A stretch of 64,000 nt of DNA from Armatimonadota bacterium (GTDB lineage: Bacteria; Armatimonadota; UBA5829; DSUL01), in assembly GCA_025998755.1 (NCBI GenBank), contig AP024674.1:744001-808000 (forward strand), given 5' to 3'. The notes beneath the pieces are model-generated. The model made no database searches. It was given only the letters and a program-made list of their open reading frames with translations, and was not told the DNA's origin. The position numbers were made by a program, and so were the translations under genes. Every line of letters begins with the position of its first letter. Position 1 is the first letter of the stretch. This document shows, piece after piece, positions 43,709 through 52,101 of this stretch.

Positions 43709-44863
43709 TCAGATCCTTCGCCGGCGAATGGTTCCTGCGAGAGCAGCCACACCGGCGCCGAGCGCCAGCAGGCTGGCCGGTTCCGGCACGGGCTGGTTGG
43801 TGAACACGTAGAGCGCGTTGTTGTAGTAATCCGCGATCAGCAGTGTGTCCGTCACGGAAGAGTAGGCAAATGCATACAGCCCGTTCCCGTCCGGGAGGTT
43901 CAGCGGGTTCCCGAAACCGTCCATCAGCATCGTTCCAGTGGGAGCGCCATTGCTCTGGGCAAGCATCACGGAAGCCGCAAACGGCTGCGGATACGAGGTG
44001 GAGGTCCTGTTATTAAAGATAATCAGGTTGGAAGGGCCTGCACCCGTCCCGGCAGTGATGAACCCGATGTTCTGCCCGATTATGGTGCCTGCGTTGGTGA
44101 GGTCCACCAGGGTGGTCGTACCAGTCACGCTGTTTGCGCCTGTCCTGAGGCTTCGCTGAACGTCGTTCTGCCTGCGGACGTAGATGTCACCCGTTGCCGG
44201 ATCGAAAGTGTGGCCGCGGTAGGTGGAGTTCTCCAGGAAGATGATGAATCCAGGGTTGGGATCTCCACTCACCCCGTAAATCTCCGCTCCGGTCTCTGCA
44301 TCCACCAGTTGCCTGCGGCCCTGTCCAGATTCCAGGTGCGAGACTCCCGATCCCTGGCCGTTATACCCGGGGTCGAAAGCGATGCCGCCGTGCAAGCGGG
44401 TTCGTCCGCCGGGGTTGTCCAGGATGCCGCCAGTCCCAAAGGCGGGCACCAGCGCGCCGGTGGCCGGATCCAGCTTTACAATCTTGCTGCCTCCGCTGTT
44501 TGCGCCGTCCTTGCCGGCAAAAAGCGCGCCGGTTCCGAGCGCCAGGGCGTTGTAGCCTTCGAGGTTGTTCGCGGCGATGATGCTTCCGGCCATAACGGAG
44601 GCCGAGACGGTTTCTCCCAGCAAAATGCCGCTTAGCTTGGCCACGCCCACAGTTGCCGCCTGTCCCGAGGCGTTGTAGCCCGCCACGTACGCGTGGACAC
44701 CGTCATACGCCACGGAAATAACGTTGGTTCCAAGCTGAGAGCCTGGCTTAAAGACCTCGCTCAGGTCCACAGTGTTGTTCAGGTAGAATCCTGCCGCGGA
44801 CGAGGGTGAGGCCAGGGCAGCGCATATTCCGGCGACGACGAGCGCCGCCATCAGACGTTTCAT
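43709..44863 (-). CDS. PEP-CTERM sorting-domain surface protein
   Basis: The 384-residue protein has a signal peptide (KRLMAALVVAGICAALASPS) and ends with the exosortase signal PVPEPASLLALGAGVAALAG followed by TIRRRRI: the PEP box, a hydrophobic helix and a basic tail. In between, repeated beta strands such as ISVAYDGVHAYVAGYNASGQ, GLIENAYG-free Gly/Asn-rich stretches and FAYSSVTDTLLIADYYNNAL suggest a beta-propeller. It should be cut and anchored by an exosortase whose gene is not in the window. AGGAGG precedes the ATG on the minus strand. The 187 bases upstream (44864-45050 side) contain no gene. Confidence 0.88.
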   Translation of the reverse strand: MKRLMAALVVAGICAALASPSSAAGFYLNNTVDLSEVFKPGSQLGTNVISVAYDGVHAYVAGYNASGQAATVGVAKLSGILLGETVSASVMAGSIIAANNLEGYNALALGTGALFAGKDGANSGGSKIVKLDPATGALVPAFGTGGILDNPGGRTRLHGGIAFDPGYNGQGSGVSHLESGQGRRQLVDAETGAEIYGVSGDPNPGFIIFLENSTYRGHTFDPATGDIYVRRQNDVQRSLRTGANSVTGTTTLVDLTNAGTIIGQNIGFITAGTGAGPSNLIIFNNRTSTSYPQPFAASVMLAQSNGAPTGTMLMDGFGNPLNLPDGNGLYAFAYSSVTDTLLIADYYNNALYVFTNQPVPEPASLLALGAGVAALAGTIRRRRI

Positions 44864-45050
44864 TCAGAGTATCCTCCTTTCCGGGAAAGTGAATGTACGG
44901 GTTCCACCGGGTGCGTCACAGTATTTGAACCGAAACGCTCAGGGTCCCAGCCCGCCATGACTCCGTGCTCCAATGATAACACGTTGCGGCGTTTCGTGGA
45001 AGAGGGTGAACGAGATTTTCTGCAGTAGGATGACTGTCCGAAGATGGCTC

Positions 45051-45989
45051 TCAGCGTGAAGGGAGCATCGTGAGCTCAGGGGGCAGTGCGAAGCGGATAC
45101 TCTCTTCCCGGCCGCGCAGCTCTTCCACCGCTGAAGCCCCGAGTTCCCTCAGTCTTTCCACCGTCTGATGAACCAGTATCTCCGGGCTGGAGGCTCCTGC
45201 GGTGACGCCAACGCAGTGCACTTCCGGGCCAAACCATTCCGCCCGGAGCTCTGAGGCACTATCTATTCGATAGGCTTTGGCACCGTACCGCTCGGCCACC
45301 TCGCACAAGCGCAAGGAGTTGGAACTGTTCGCCGAGCCCAACACCAGCACCACCTGCGCCTGCCGTGCGAGCTCTTTCACGGCGTCCTGACGGTTCTGGG
45401 TGGCGTAGCAGATATCGTCCTTGGGTGGAGCCTGCAGAGCGGGAAATCTGCGCCTGAGCACTTCGACGATCTCACGGGTCTCATCGATGCTGAGAGTGGT
45501 CTGTGTCAGGTAGACCAGGCGCTCGGTGCTTCGGGGCTGCACGCGCTCGGCCTCTTCCACGCTACCGACCAGCAGGATGCGGTCGGGAGCCTCACCCATC
45601 GTTCCGGTGACCTCGTCGTGTCCTTCGTGGCCGATCAGGATAATGTCGAACCCTTCGGAAGCGAACCGGCGCACCTCCAGGTGCACCTTGGTGACCAGCG
45701 GGCAGGTCGCGTCAATGGCGCGCAGACCCCGGCGCTTGGCTTCCTCGCGTACCGATGGCGCGATGCCGTGCGCGCTGAAGACCACAACCGATCCGTCTGG
45801 GACTTCATCGAGTGTGTCCACGAAAATGACCCCCCGGGACCGGAAGCCATCCACCACGTAACGGTTGTGAACAATCTCTTTGCGCACGTAAATAGGCGCA
45901 CCGTAGGCGGCGAGCGCCCGCTCCACAATCTCTATGGCGCGGTCCACGCCGGCGCAAAAACCTCGGGGCGATGCCAGCAGAATCTTCAT
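45051..45989 (-). CDS. ispH: 4-hydroxy-3-methylbut-2-enyl diphosphate reductase
   Basis: IspH is the last enzyme of the methylerythritol phosphate pathway and makes IPP and DMAPP with a [4Fe-4S] cluster. The 312-residue protein has the cluster cysteines in SPRGFCAGVDRAI, DATCPLVTKVH and GSANSSNSLRLC-adjacent positions. The GHEGHDEVTGTMGEAP and TQTTLS motifs and the catalytic ATQNRQDAV stretch are also present. ATG 45989 is chosen since the family starts at MKILLASPRGFCAGV; the longer frame upstream is without homology. It is divergent from the DAHP synthase gene. Confidence 0.96.
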   Translation of the reverse strand: MKILLASPRGFCAGVDRAIEIVERALAAYGAPIYVRKEIVHNRYVVDGFRSRGVIFVDTLDEVPDGSVVVFSAHGIAPSVREEAKRRGLRAIDATCPLVTKVHLEVRRFASEGFDIILIGHEGHDEVTGTMGEAPDRILLVGSVEEAERVQPRSTERLVYLTQTTLSIDETREIVEVLRRRFPALQAPPKDDICYATQNRQDAVKELARQAQVVLVLGSANSSNSLRLCEVAERYGAKAYRIDSASELRAEWFGPEVHCVGVTAGASSPEILVHQTVERLRELGASAVEELRGREESIRFALPPELTMLPSR

Positions 45990-46005
45990 AGCGTTTCCGT
46001 GTCGG

Positions 46006-46033
46006 CTTATATTGTTGCGAACCCTACGCAACA
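46006..46033 (-). promoter_or_regulatory. Inverted repeat overlapping the presumed ispH promoter
   Basis: TGTTGCG at 46013-46019 and CGCAACA at 46027-46033 form a perfect seven-base inverted repeat with a seven-base spacer. On the minus strand a TATAAG -10-like hexamer lies at 46011-46006 directly beside it. The spacing fits a dimeric repressor or activator site in the ispH/aroF divergent region. Confidence 0.45.
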
Positions 46034-46105
46034 GGATAGCATGCCTGGGGCAATGTTGCAGTCTTGGACGCTGAGCCTTCCCGCGCGAGCGACAGGAGAC
46101 GCAGA

Positions 46106-46111
46106 GATAAT
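46106..46111 (+). promoter_or_regulatory. Candidate -10 element giving a near-leaderless DAHP synthase transcript
   Basis: GATAAT ends six bases before ATG 46117, so transcription would begin at or next to the start codon. No -35 hexamer is clear. The nearest purine-rich site (AGGAG at about 46094) is too far from the ATG to act as a normal ribosome site. Confidence 0.3.
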
Positions 46112-46116
46112 GTAAT

Positions 46117-47247
46117 ATGGGATGGGTGATCGGCCGGCGCTCGCCGCCTGCCGGGCCGGAGGCTAATGAAGCTTTGAGATCCACCTTCGATGTCAACGTC
46201 CTGAATACGGTGCCGCTGGTGCCTCCCCGCGTCATCAAGGAAGAACTGCCGCTTACTGAGACGGCTGCCCAGACCGTGCTGGACGCCCGCGACGCCATCG
46301 AGCTGATCCTGCGGGGGCTGGATGCTCGAATGCTGGTGGTGGTGGGGCCATGCTCCATCCACGACGAGGACGCGGCGATGGATTACGCTGGCCGTCTGCG
46401 TGCCCTGGCGGGGGAGCTGAAGGAGCGGTTGCTCATCGTGATGCGGGTGTATTTTGAGAAGCCAAGGACCACCATCGGCTGGAAGGGTCTCATCAATGAC
46501 CCTTACTTGAACGGGACGTTCGATATAGCCACAGGATTGCGCAAGGCCAGGCGAATCTGTCTGCGGCTGGGCGAGATGGGTCTTCCAGCCGGGACGGAAA
46601 TGCTGGATCCCATCACTCCCCAGTATCTGGCGGACCTGGTCTCGTGGGGGGCGATCGGCGCCCGCACGGCGGAGTCTCAGACGCACCGCCAGATGGCCAG
46701 CGGCCTCTCCATGCCTCTTGGCTGGAAAAACACCACGGATGGTGATGTTCAGGTGGCTGTGGACGGCATACAGTCGGCTCGCAACCAGCACAGTTTCCTC
46801 GGCATCAACTATGAGGGGCAGACGTGCATCATCAACACGCGGGGCAATCCTCTGGGGCACATCATTCTCCGCGGTGGGCGTCAGGGACCGAACTATGACA
46901 GGGAGAGCATAGCAGACACCGCCCGGCGCATGTTCGCGGCGGGACTACGTCCCAACATCATGGTGGACTGCAGCCACGGCAACTCCGGCAAGGACCATAA
47001 GAACCAGTCCCGGGTGCTGCGCGAGGTGCTTCGCCAGCGCGTGGCGGGCAACCGGACGATCATCGGCTTCATGCTGGAAAGCAATCTGTTTGAAGGCAAT
47101 CAGCCACTGGGCCCGGACATCTCGGCTCTAAAATACGGGGTCTCCATCACGGATGCTTGCATCGGCTGGGAGGAAACTGAGGAGCTGCTGCGCTTTGCGC
47201 ACGACGCGCTCAGCGGGCAGACCAGCCAGATGGTGGCCTCTAGTTAA
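46117..47247 (+). CDS. 3-deoxy-7-phosphoheptulonate synthase (DAHP synthase, AroF/G/H type)
   Basis: This enzyme condenses erythrose-4-phosphate and phosphoenolpyruvate in the first step of the shikimate pathway. The 376-residue protein has the type I-alpha signatures [69 protein letters not shown] and [14 protein letters not shown]. The N-terminal extension carrying feedback control in this class is present. The best start is uncertain because ATG 46117 lacks a ribosome-binding site; see the promoter entry. Confidence 0.95.
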   Translation: MGWVIGRRSPPAGPEANEALRSTFDVNVLNTVPLVPPRVIKEELPLTETAAQTVLDARDAIELILRGLDARMLVVVGPCSIHDEDAAMDYAGRLRALAGELKERLLIVMRVYFEKPRTTIGWKGLINDPYLNGTFDIATGLRKARRICLRLGEMGLPAGTEMLDPITPQYLADLVSWGAIGARTAESQTHRQMASGLSMPLGWKNTTDGDVQVAVDGIQSARNQHSFLGINYEGQTCIINTRGNPLGHIILRGGRQGPNYDRESIADTARRMFAAGLRPNIMVDCSHGNSGKDHKNQSRVLREVLRQRVAGNRTIIGFMLESNLFEGNQPLGPDISALKYGVSITDACIGWEETEELLRFAHDALSGQTSQMVASS

Positions 47248-47417
47248 TGGCGCTTTCCAGATTTCGTAAAGAGCTCGCAATCCCCTGAAGGAAAGACTGG
47301 CGGGTTCGTGTAATATCTCGTGACGGGCGCGGCGCGGTGGTCGCGTGCGCGCGTCAGGGTGTGCGGGGCGGGGAACGACTCCCCCGCCTTCCAGTCTCTC
47401 GACAAGGAGCATCGGCA

Positions 47418-50400
47418 ATAGACAGGCGAACGTCGCTTAAGACTCTTGTGCTGCTGATCCTGGTCTCGGTTCTGACGGCGCTGGCGTTTTCCAGTCAGCA
47501 GTGGCTGCCGCGGCTGGCGCTGGCGCAGGACCAGCCGGAAAAAGACCCTCGTCTCGAGGCCCGTTACCGCTCCATCGCTGCTCAGATCAGCGATGAACGC
47601 ATCGCGGAGGTCATCCGTTACCTTTCCAGTCCGCAGGTCGGTTCGCGGGTGCCGGGCTATCCTGGTTCGGAGAAGGCGGCGCGCTTCGTCCAAGACCAAT
47701 TCCGTTCCATCGGTCTGAAGGACGTCACCGTTGAAGAGTTCAAGGTCAGCGTGCCGATGGACCGGGGAGCGCAGCTCATGGTGGGTGGGCGCTCGATGCG
47801 CGTTTATCCCCTCTGGCCGAACATGGTACGCACCTCTCAGTTGCCGCCGGAGGGCATTACCGGGCCGCTCGCCTACATCGGCCGCTCTTCGCTGAAAGAC
47901 ATGCGGGACAAGACCATGCAGGGCAGCATCGCCCTGGTGGACTTCAACTGCGGCAACAACTGGATCAACGCAGTCCGGATGGGGGCGAAGGCGATTGTCT
48001 TCATTGAACCGGAGACCACCATCCGGGGAGAGGCCGAAGCCAAACACATGACCATTCCGGTCAGCGTCCCACGCTTCCTAGTGCCGCGAGCCGAGGCGGC
48101 GGCGCTGATGGCTGCCGCCGAGCGGCAGGACAGCGCCAGGCTCACCTGCCAGATGCCCTGGGAAGATGCGAAGGGACGCAACATCCTGGCGAAGATCGAG
48201 GGCACGGATCCGGCGCTCAAGAATCAGATCATCATTCTGAGCGCATACTATGATTCCATCGGTATTGCTCCCTCGCTTGCGCCCGGTGCCGAATCTGCGG
48301 CCGGGATCGCCGGGCTCTTCGAAGTAGCGCGTGTGTTGCAGAAGCATCCGCCGAAGCGCACAGTCTGGCTGCTGGCGACCGATGCCCACTTCCAGGGAAT
48401 GGCCGGAATCCGTCACTGGCTGGATAAGCACCTTGACGAGTTCAGCCGGCCCGGCGTGGGCGAGCGGATTGCTGCATTCTTCTCGCGGTTGCCGCTCATC
48501 CCAGACCGCAAGCCGCGCCCGCGCAAGGATGTTTATCTGTTCGCCGGGCTGGACCTTTCCAGCCATTCCGAAGGGGTGGGGATCTTCTTCAAGGGCTACT
48601 TTTACGATGCCCGCGACGACCTGAAGGGCCGGTATTCGGATCTGGCCACCGTCACCCGCGAGAATGCGGCCCGCGTGTGCGCCACTTTCAACAGGGATCC
48701 TGAGATCGCCTTCGCGGACGGCGTCAATGATATCGCCGGCAAGAACTGGCGCAACTATATACCGGGCAAGATTGCATTCGACGCGGAATCTGTCTCCATC
48801 GCGGGGGGCGCTGGAGTCACGTTCGCTACACTGAACGACGCCCGGTCGCTGGTGGAGACGCCGTTCGACACGTTTGACCGGGTGAATGTGGCCAATATCG
48901 GGAAGCAGGTCCGATTGGTGGCCTGTCTGATAGATCACTATCTGCAAGATCCCACCCAGACGGGACGTCTGGGCTCCAAGATGTTTCCCATCCGTGAGCC
49001 GAATGCATATCAGCGCATCGGGATCCAGGGCGGCTTTTCCCGGGTTGCCGGGCAGGTGGTGGAGTACGACCCTCGCAAGAGCTTTGTCCCGAACCAGCCG
49101 GTGGGGGATTCCATCGCCATCGTGCGCAGCTATCACAAGTCTTTCATGGGGGTGCGCGCGAACCTTGTCTCGCTGACGGACGGACAGGGGTATTTCTCCT
49201 TCCCTGGAATCGCCCCCGTCACAGCGTTTTTTGGGCCGCATCCCACCACGCTGGCCGCTTATAAGCTGGATCCGCGAACGGGAGAGATCGTCTTCGCCCC
49301 GGATATGGGGGCCTTCGGCGGGGAGTTCGACTACAACGCCTTCGATGTCGCCACCAGCTCCAAGGAGATGCCGGTCATCGTGTTTCCATGCGTGGCGACC
49401 AACGTCTTCGATCTGGTGGATCCCCAGTCGCTACGGGCGCTTGGCGGCCTGCAGGTGCTGGACGGCGTGACTAACGGCCCGCCCCGGCAGTATGGGTTCG
49501 CGGTGGCGGTACCGGAGCCGATGGTATCCCACGTGGAGGATGGTGCGGTCATCTTTACGCCGCCGAACAGCCGCATCAAGATCACCATGGACGCCGGCCC
49601 GGCGGCCACCCGATTGCTGCTGCTTAACTCGAAGCTCACCAAGGGCGGGACAGCGGAGCAACAGGCGGCGGATGCCGAAGGGCGCGGCTACGACGTCGGG
49701 AACGGCATTACCATCACGAACACGGCCTACCGCGCCGCCAAAGATATGTGGATCCTGAACGAGTTCCGGATCCAGAAGCTGGCCAAATACCGCATCATCA
49801 ATCAGGGATTGAACAAGCTGCACGCGCGTGCGGCCGAGGAGCTCAAGAAGGCAGACGAAGCGCTTGCGGCGCGGGACTTCGAGGCGTTCGAGGCGTATTC
49901 GCGCAGCGCCTGGGGGTTCGCGGCCCGTGCTTACCCGGATGTGCAGAAGACGGCGACGGACGTTGTGCGGGGCGTCCTTTTCTATATGGCGCTGCTGTTG
50001 CCGTTTGCCTTCTTCCTGGAGAGGCTGTTCTTCGGGTTTGCCGATCTGTATCGCCAGCTCACCACCTTCCTGATCATCTTCGTGGTGGTGGCCGTCAGCT
50101 TCACGCAGATCCACCCGGCTTTCGAGATCACCAGCAACCCGGTCATCGTCATCCTGGCGTTCATTATGATGGCGCTGTCGTTCCTGGTGATCGCGCTTGT
50201 GGCCGGTAAGTTCGAGGAGCAGCTCCGAGCCTTGAACCGGCAGGTCAGTGGCGTGCACCGCGTGGATATCGGGCGCGTCAGCGTTGCCGCGGCAGCGTTC
50301 TCGCTGGGTGTCTCGAATATGAGGCGGCGCAAGGCCAGAACGGTCTTGACCTGCGTCAGCCTGATCCTGGTGACTTTCATTGTGCTGTCGTTCACGTCCA

Positions 50401-52028
50401 TCGTGAACGAGCTGCGCTTCAACGCCCGACCGACGCCTTACAAGCCTACTTACAACGGCATCATGCTTCGGACGGCCATGTGGGAGGTGCTTCAGGAGCC
50501 GGCCTACCGAGTTCTGAACGACGAATTCGGGCGCACGAACGATGTGGCCCCGCGTGCGTGGTTCTTCGGGGCAGCACTCGGAGAACAGTCTTTCCTGACC
50601 GTAAGGCGTGGGGACAAGCGCTACGACGCCAAGGCGGCCGTGGGGTTGACGGCTCAGGAAGACCGGGTGACGAACCCCTCGAAGGCGCTGAAAGCCGGGC
50701 GGTGGTTCCGGGAGGGAGAGGAATACACCATTATCCTCCCCGAGCGTATGGCCAAAGAGCTGGGTATTGGGCCTGCTGACCTTGGGCGGGAGAAGGTGCA
50801 GTTCGCCGGAGTGCCCTACACGGTCATCGGAATCCTGGACTCGCGGAAGTTCAGGAATCTGAAGGACCTGGACGGCGAGCCTCTGACGCCCGTGGACTTC
50901 ATCCTGATGAACAAACAGCAGGCGCAGAGCAAGAGCCTGGGCGAGGCCGGCTTCCGGGAATACACGCATATGGACCCGGATACAACGTTCATTATCCCGT
51001 ATCACACGCTGGTGAACCTGGGCGGCGAGATGCGCTCCATCGCCATCAACTTTGTGACGGCGGAGCAGGTGGCGGAGAAGCTGGACACGCTGATGCAGCG
51101 CCTCGGGCTGAACTTGTATGCCGGGAAAGGCGATACCATCTATCGCTACAGCTCCATCGGCGCCCAGACCGGGAAGGGCTTCGGGGCGATCATCATTCCG
51201 GTCATCATCGCCGCGCTCAGTGTCCTCAAGACGATGCTGGATTCGGTGTATGAACGCGTGCGGGAGATCGGCATCTTCTCATCCATCGGACTGGCGCCCA
51301 ACCATATCGCGATGCTCTTCTTCGCGGAGGCGACGGTCTACGGAATCCTGGGGGCGGTCTCCGGATACCTCATTGGGCAGGGCGTCAGCAAATTCCTGGC
51401 TGAAACGGGGTATCTGTCGGGACTGACGCTGAACTTCTCCTCCATGTCTGCCGTAGTGTCCACCATGCTCGTAATGGGCATCGTGTGGCTCTCCACGCTC
51501 TATCCGGCGCGGAAGGCTTCGGAGGTGGCCACTCCGGCGATTGACCGTTCCTGGAAGGTGCCGGAGCCGGACGGGGACACCTGGCGCATCCCGCTGCCTT
51601 TCTCCGTGACGGGTGAGCAGGCCCGAGGTCTGAACAGCTTCCTGGGTGAGTGGTTCAAGGCGTATGAGGAGTACTCCGTCGGAGACTTTGTCACGCAGGA
51701 CGTGGTGGCGGAAGAGTTCGACAGCGAACACGGCCGGAGCTATGCACTGAGCTGCAAGACCTGGCTTGCGCCCTTCGACCTGGGGGTCAGTCAGGAGCTC
51801 AGACTGGAGACCCGTCCGACAGCAATGGAGGACGTGTACGATATTCAGGTCATCCTGACGCGGCTCTCCGGCGACATCAGCAACTGGAAGCGGGTCAACC
51901 GGCGCTTCCTGAATACGCTGCGCAAACAGTTCCTCATCTGGCGCACCTTGCGTGCCGAGGAGCGCGACCGGTATCTGACCGGCGCGGCGACCGTCCCGGC
52001 CGGCGCGGCCACGGAGCCGACGGCCTAG
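47418..52028 (+). CDS. M28/PA-like extracytoplasmic domain fused to an FtsX-type ABC permease
   Basis: The protein has about 1,536 residues. An N-terminal membrane segment (LKTLVLLILVSVLTALAFSS) is followed by a region built like an M28 aminopeptidase with inserted PA domain: GSRVPGYPGSEKAARFV, then IALVDFNCGNNWINAVRMGA. The metal sites are altered. The usual GAHxD is SAYYDSIG, the GAND motif is GAESAAG, and the Glu-Glu pair reads TDAHFQG. It is probably not a peptidase. After a long beta-rich part come three or four membrane helices and then a full permease, with FSLGVSNMRRRKARTVLTC, ERVREIGIFSSIGLAPNHIA and WLSTLYPARKASEVA. AAGGAG at 47404-47409 points to an ATA at 47418; GTG 47337 and GTG 47448 are alternatives. 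Confidence 0.75.
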   Translation: MDRRTSLKTLVLLILVSVLTALAFSSQQWLPRLALAQDQPEKDPRLEARYRSIAAQISDERIAEVIRYLSSPQVGSRVPGYPGSEKAARFVQDQFRSIGLKDVTVEEFKVSVPMDRGAQLMVGGRSMRVYPLWPNMVRTSQLPPEGITGPLAYIGRSSLKDMRDKTMQGSIALVDFNCGNNWINAVRMGAKAIVFIEPETTIRGEAEAKHMTIPVSVPRFLVPRAEAAALMAAAERQDSARLTCQMPWEDAKGRNILAKIEGTDPALKNQIIILSAYYDSIGIAPSLAPGAESAAGIAGLFEVARVLQKHPPKRTVWLLATDAHFQGMAGIRHWLDKHLDEFSRPGVGERIAAFFSRLPLIPDRKPRPRKDVYLFAGLDLSSHSEGVGIFFKGYFYDARDDLKGRYSDLATVTRENAARVCATFNRDPEIAFADGVNDIAGKNWRNYIPGKIAFDAESVSIAGGAGVTFATLNDARSLVETPFDTFDRVNVANIGKQVRLVACLIDHYLQDPTQTGRLGSKMFPIREPNAYQRIGIQGGFSRVAGQVVEYDPRKSFVPNQPVGDSIAIVRSYHKSFMGVRANLVSLTDGQGYFSFPGIAPVTAFFGPHPTTLAAYKLDPRTGEIVFAPDMGAFGGEFDYNAFDVATSSKEMPVIVFPCVATNVFDLVDPQSLRALGGLQVLDGVTNGPPRQYGFAVAVPEPMVSHVEDGAVIFTPPNSRIKITMDAGPAATRLLLLNSKLTKGGTAEQQAADAEGRGYDVGNGITITNTAYRAAKDMWILNEFRIQKLAKYRIINQGLNKLHARAAEELKKADEALAARDFEAFEAYSRSAWGFAARAYPDVQKTATDVVRGVLFYMALLLPFAFFLERLFFGFADLYRQLTTFLIIFVVVAVSFTQIHPAFEITSNPVIVILAFIMMALSFLVIALVAGKFEEQLRALNRQVSGVHRVDIGRVSVAAAAFSLGVSNMRRRKARTVLTCVSLILVTFIVLSFTSIVNELRFNARPTPYKPTYNGIMLRTAMWEVLQEPAYRVLNDEFGRTNDVAPRAWFFGAALGEQSFLTVRRGDKRYDAKAAVGLTAQEDRVTNPSKALKAGRWFREGEEYTIILPERMAKELGIGPADLGREKVQFAGVPYTVIGILDSRKFRNLKDLDGEPLTPVDFILMNKQQAQSKSLGEAGFREYTHMDPDTTFIIPYHTLVNLGGEMRSIAINFVTAEQVAEKLDTLMQRLGLNLYAGKGDTIYRYSSIGAQTGKGFGAIIIPVIIAALSVLKTMLDSVYERVREIGIFSSIGLAPNHIAMLFFAEATVYGILGAVSGYLIGQGVSKFLAETGYLSGLTLNFSSMSAVVSTMLVMGIVWLSTLYPARKASEVATPAIDRSWKVPEPDGDTWRIPLPFSVTGEQARGLNSFLGEWFKAYEEYSVGDFVTQDVVAEEFDSEHGRSYALSCKTWLAPFDLGVSQELRLETRPTAMEDVYDIQVILTRLSGDISNWKRVNRRFLNTLRKQFLIWRTLRAEERDRYLTGAATVPAGAATEPTA

Positions 52029-52101
52029 GAGTTCTTGAGGGCTCCTCCCGGCGGTCGCGGGGCGGAGCAATGGCGGACATCGCGCGTTTTGCAGAGGTAA
52101 G

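Noticed and set aside
49431-51005. Long antisense open frame within the M28-FtsX gene
   Set aside because: Composition is His/Arg/Gln-rich without motifs, and the plus strand has clear permease motifs at the same place.
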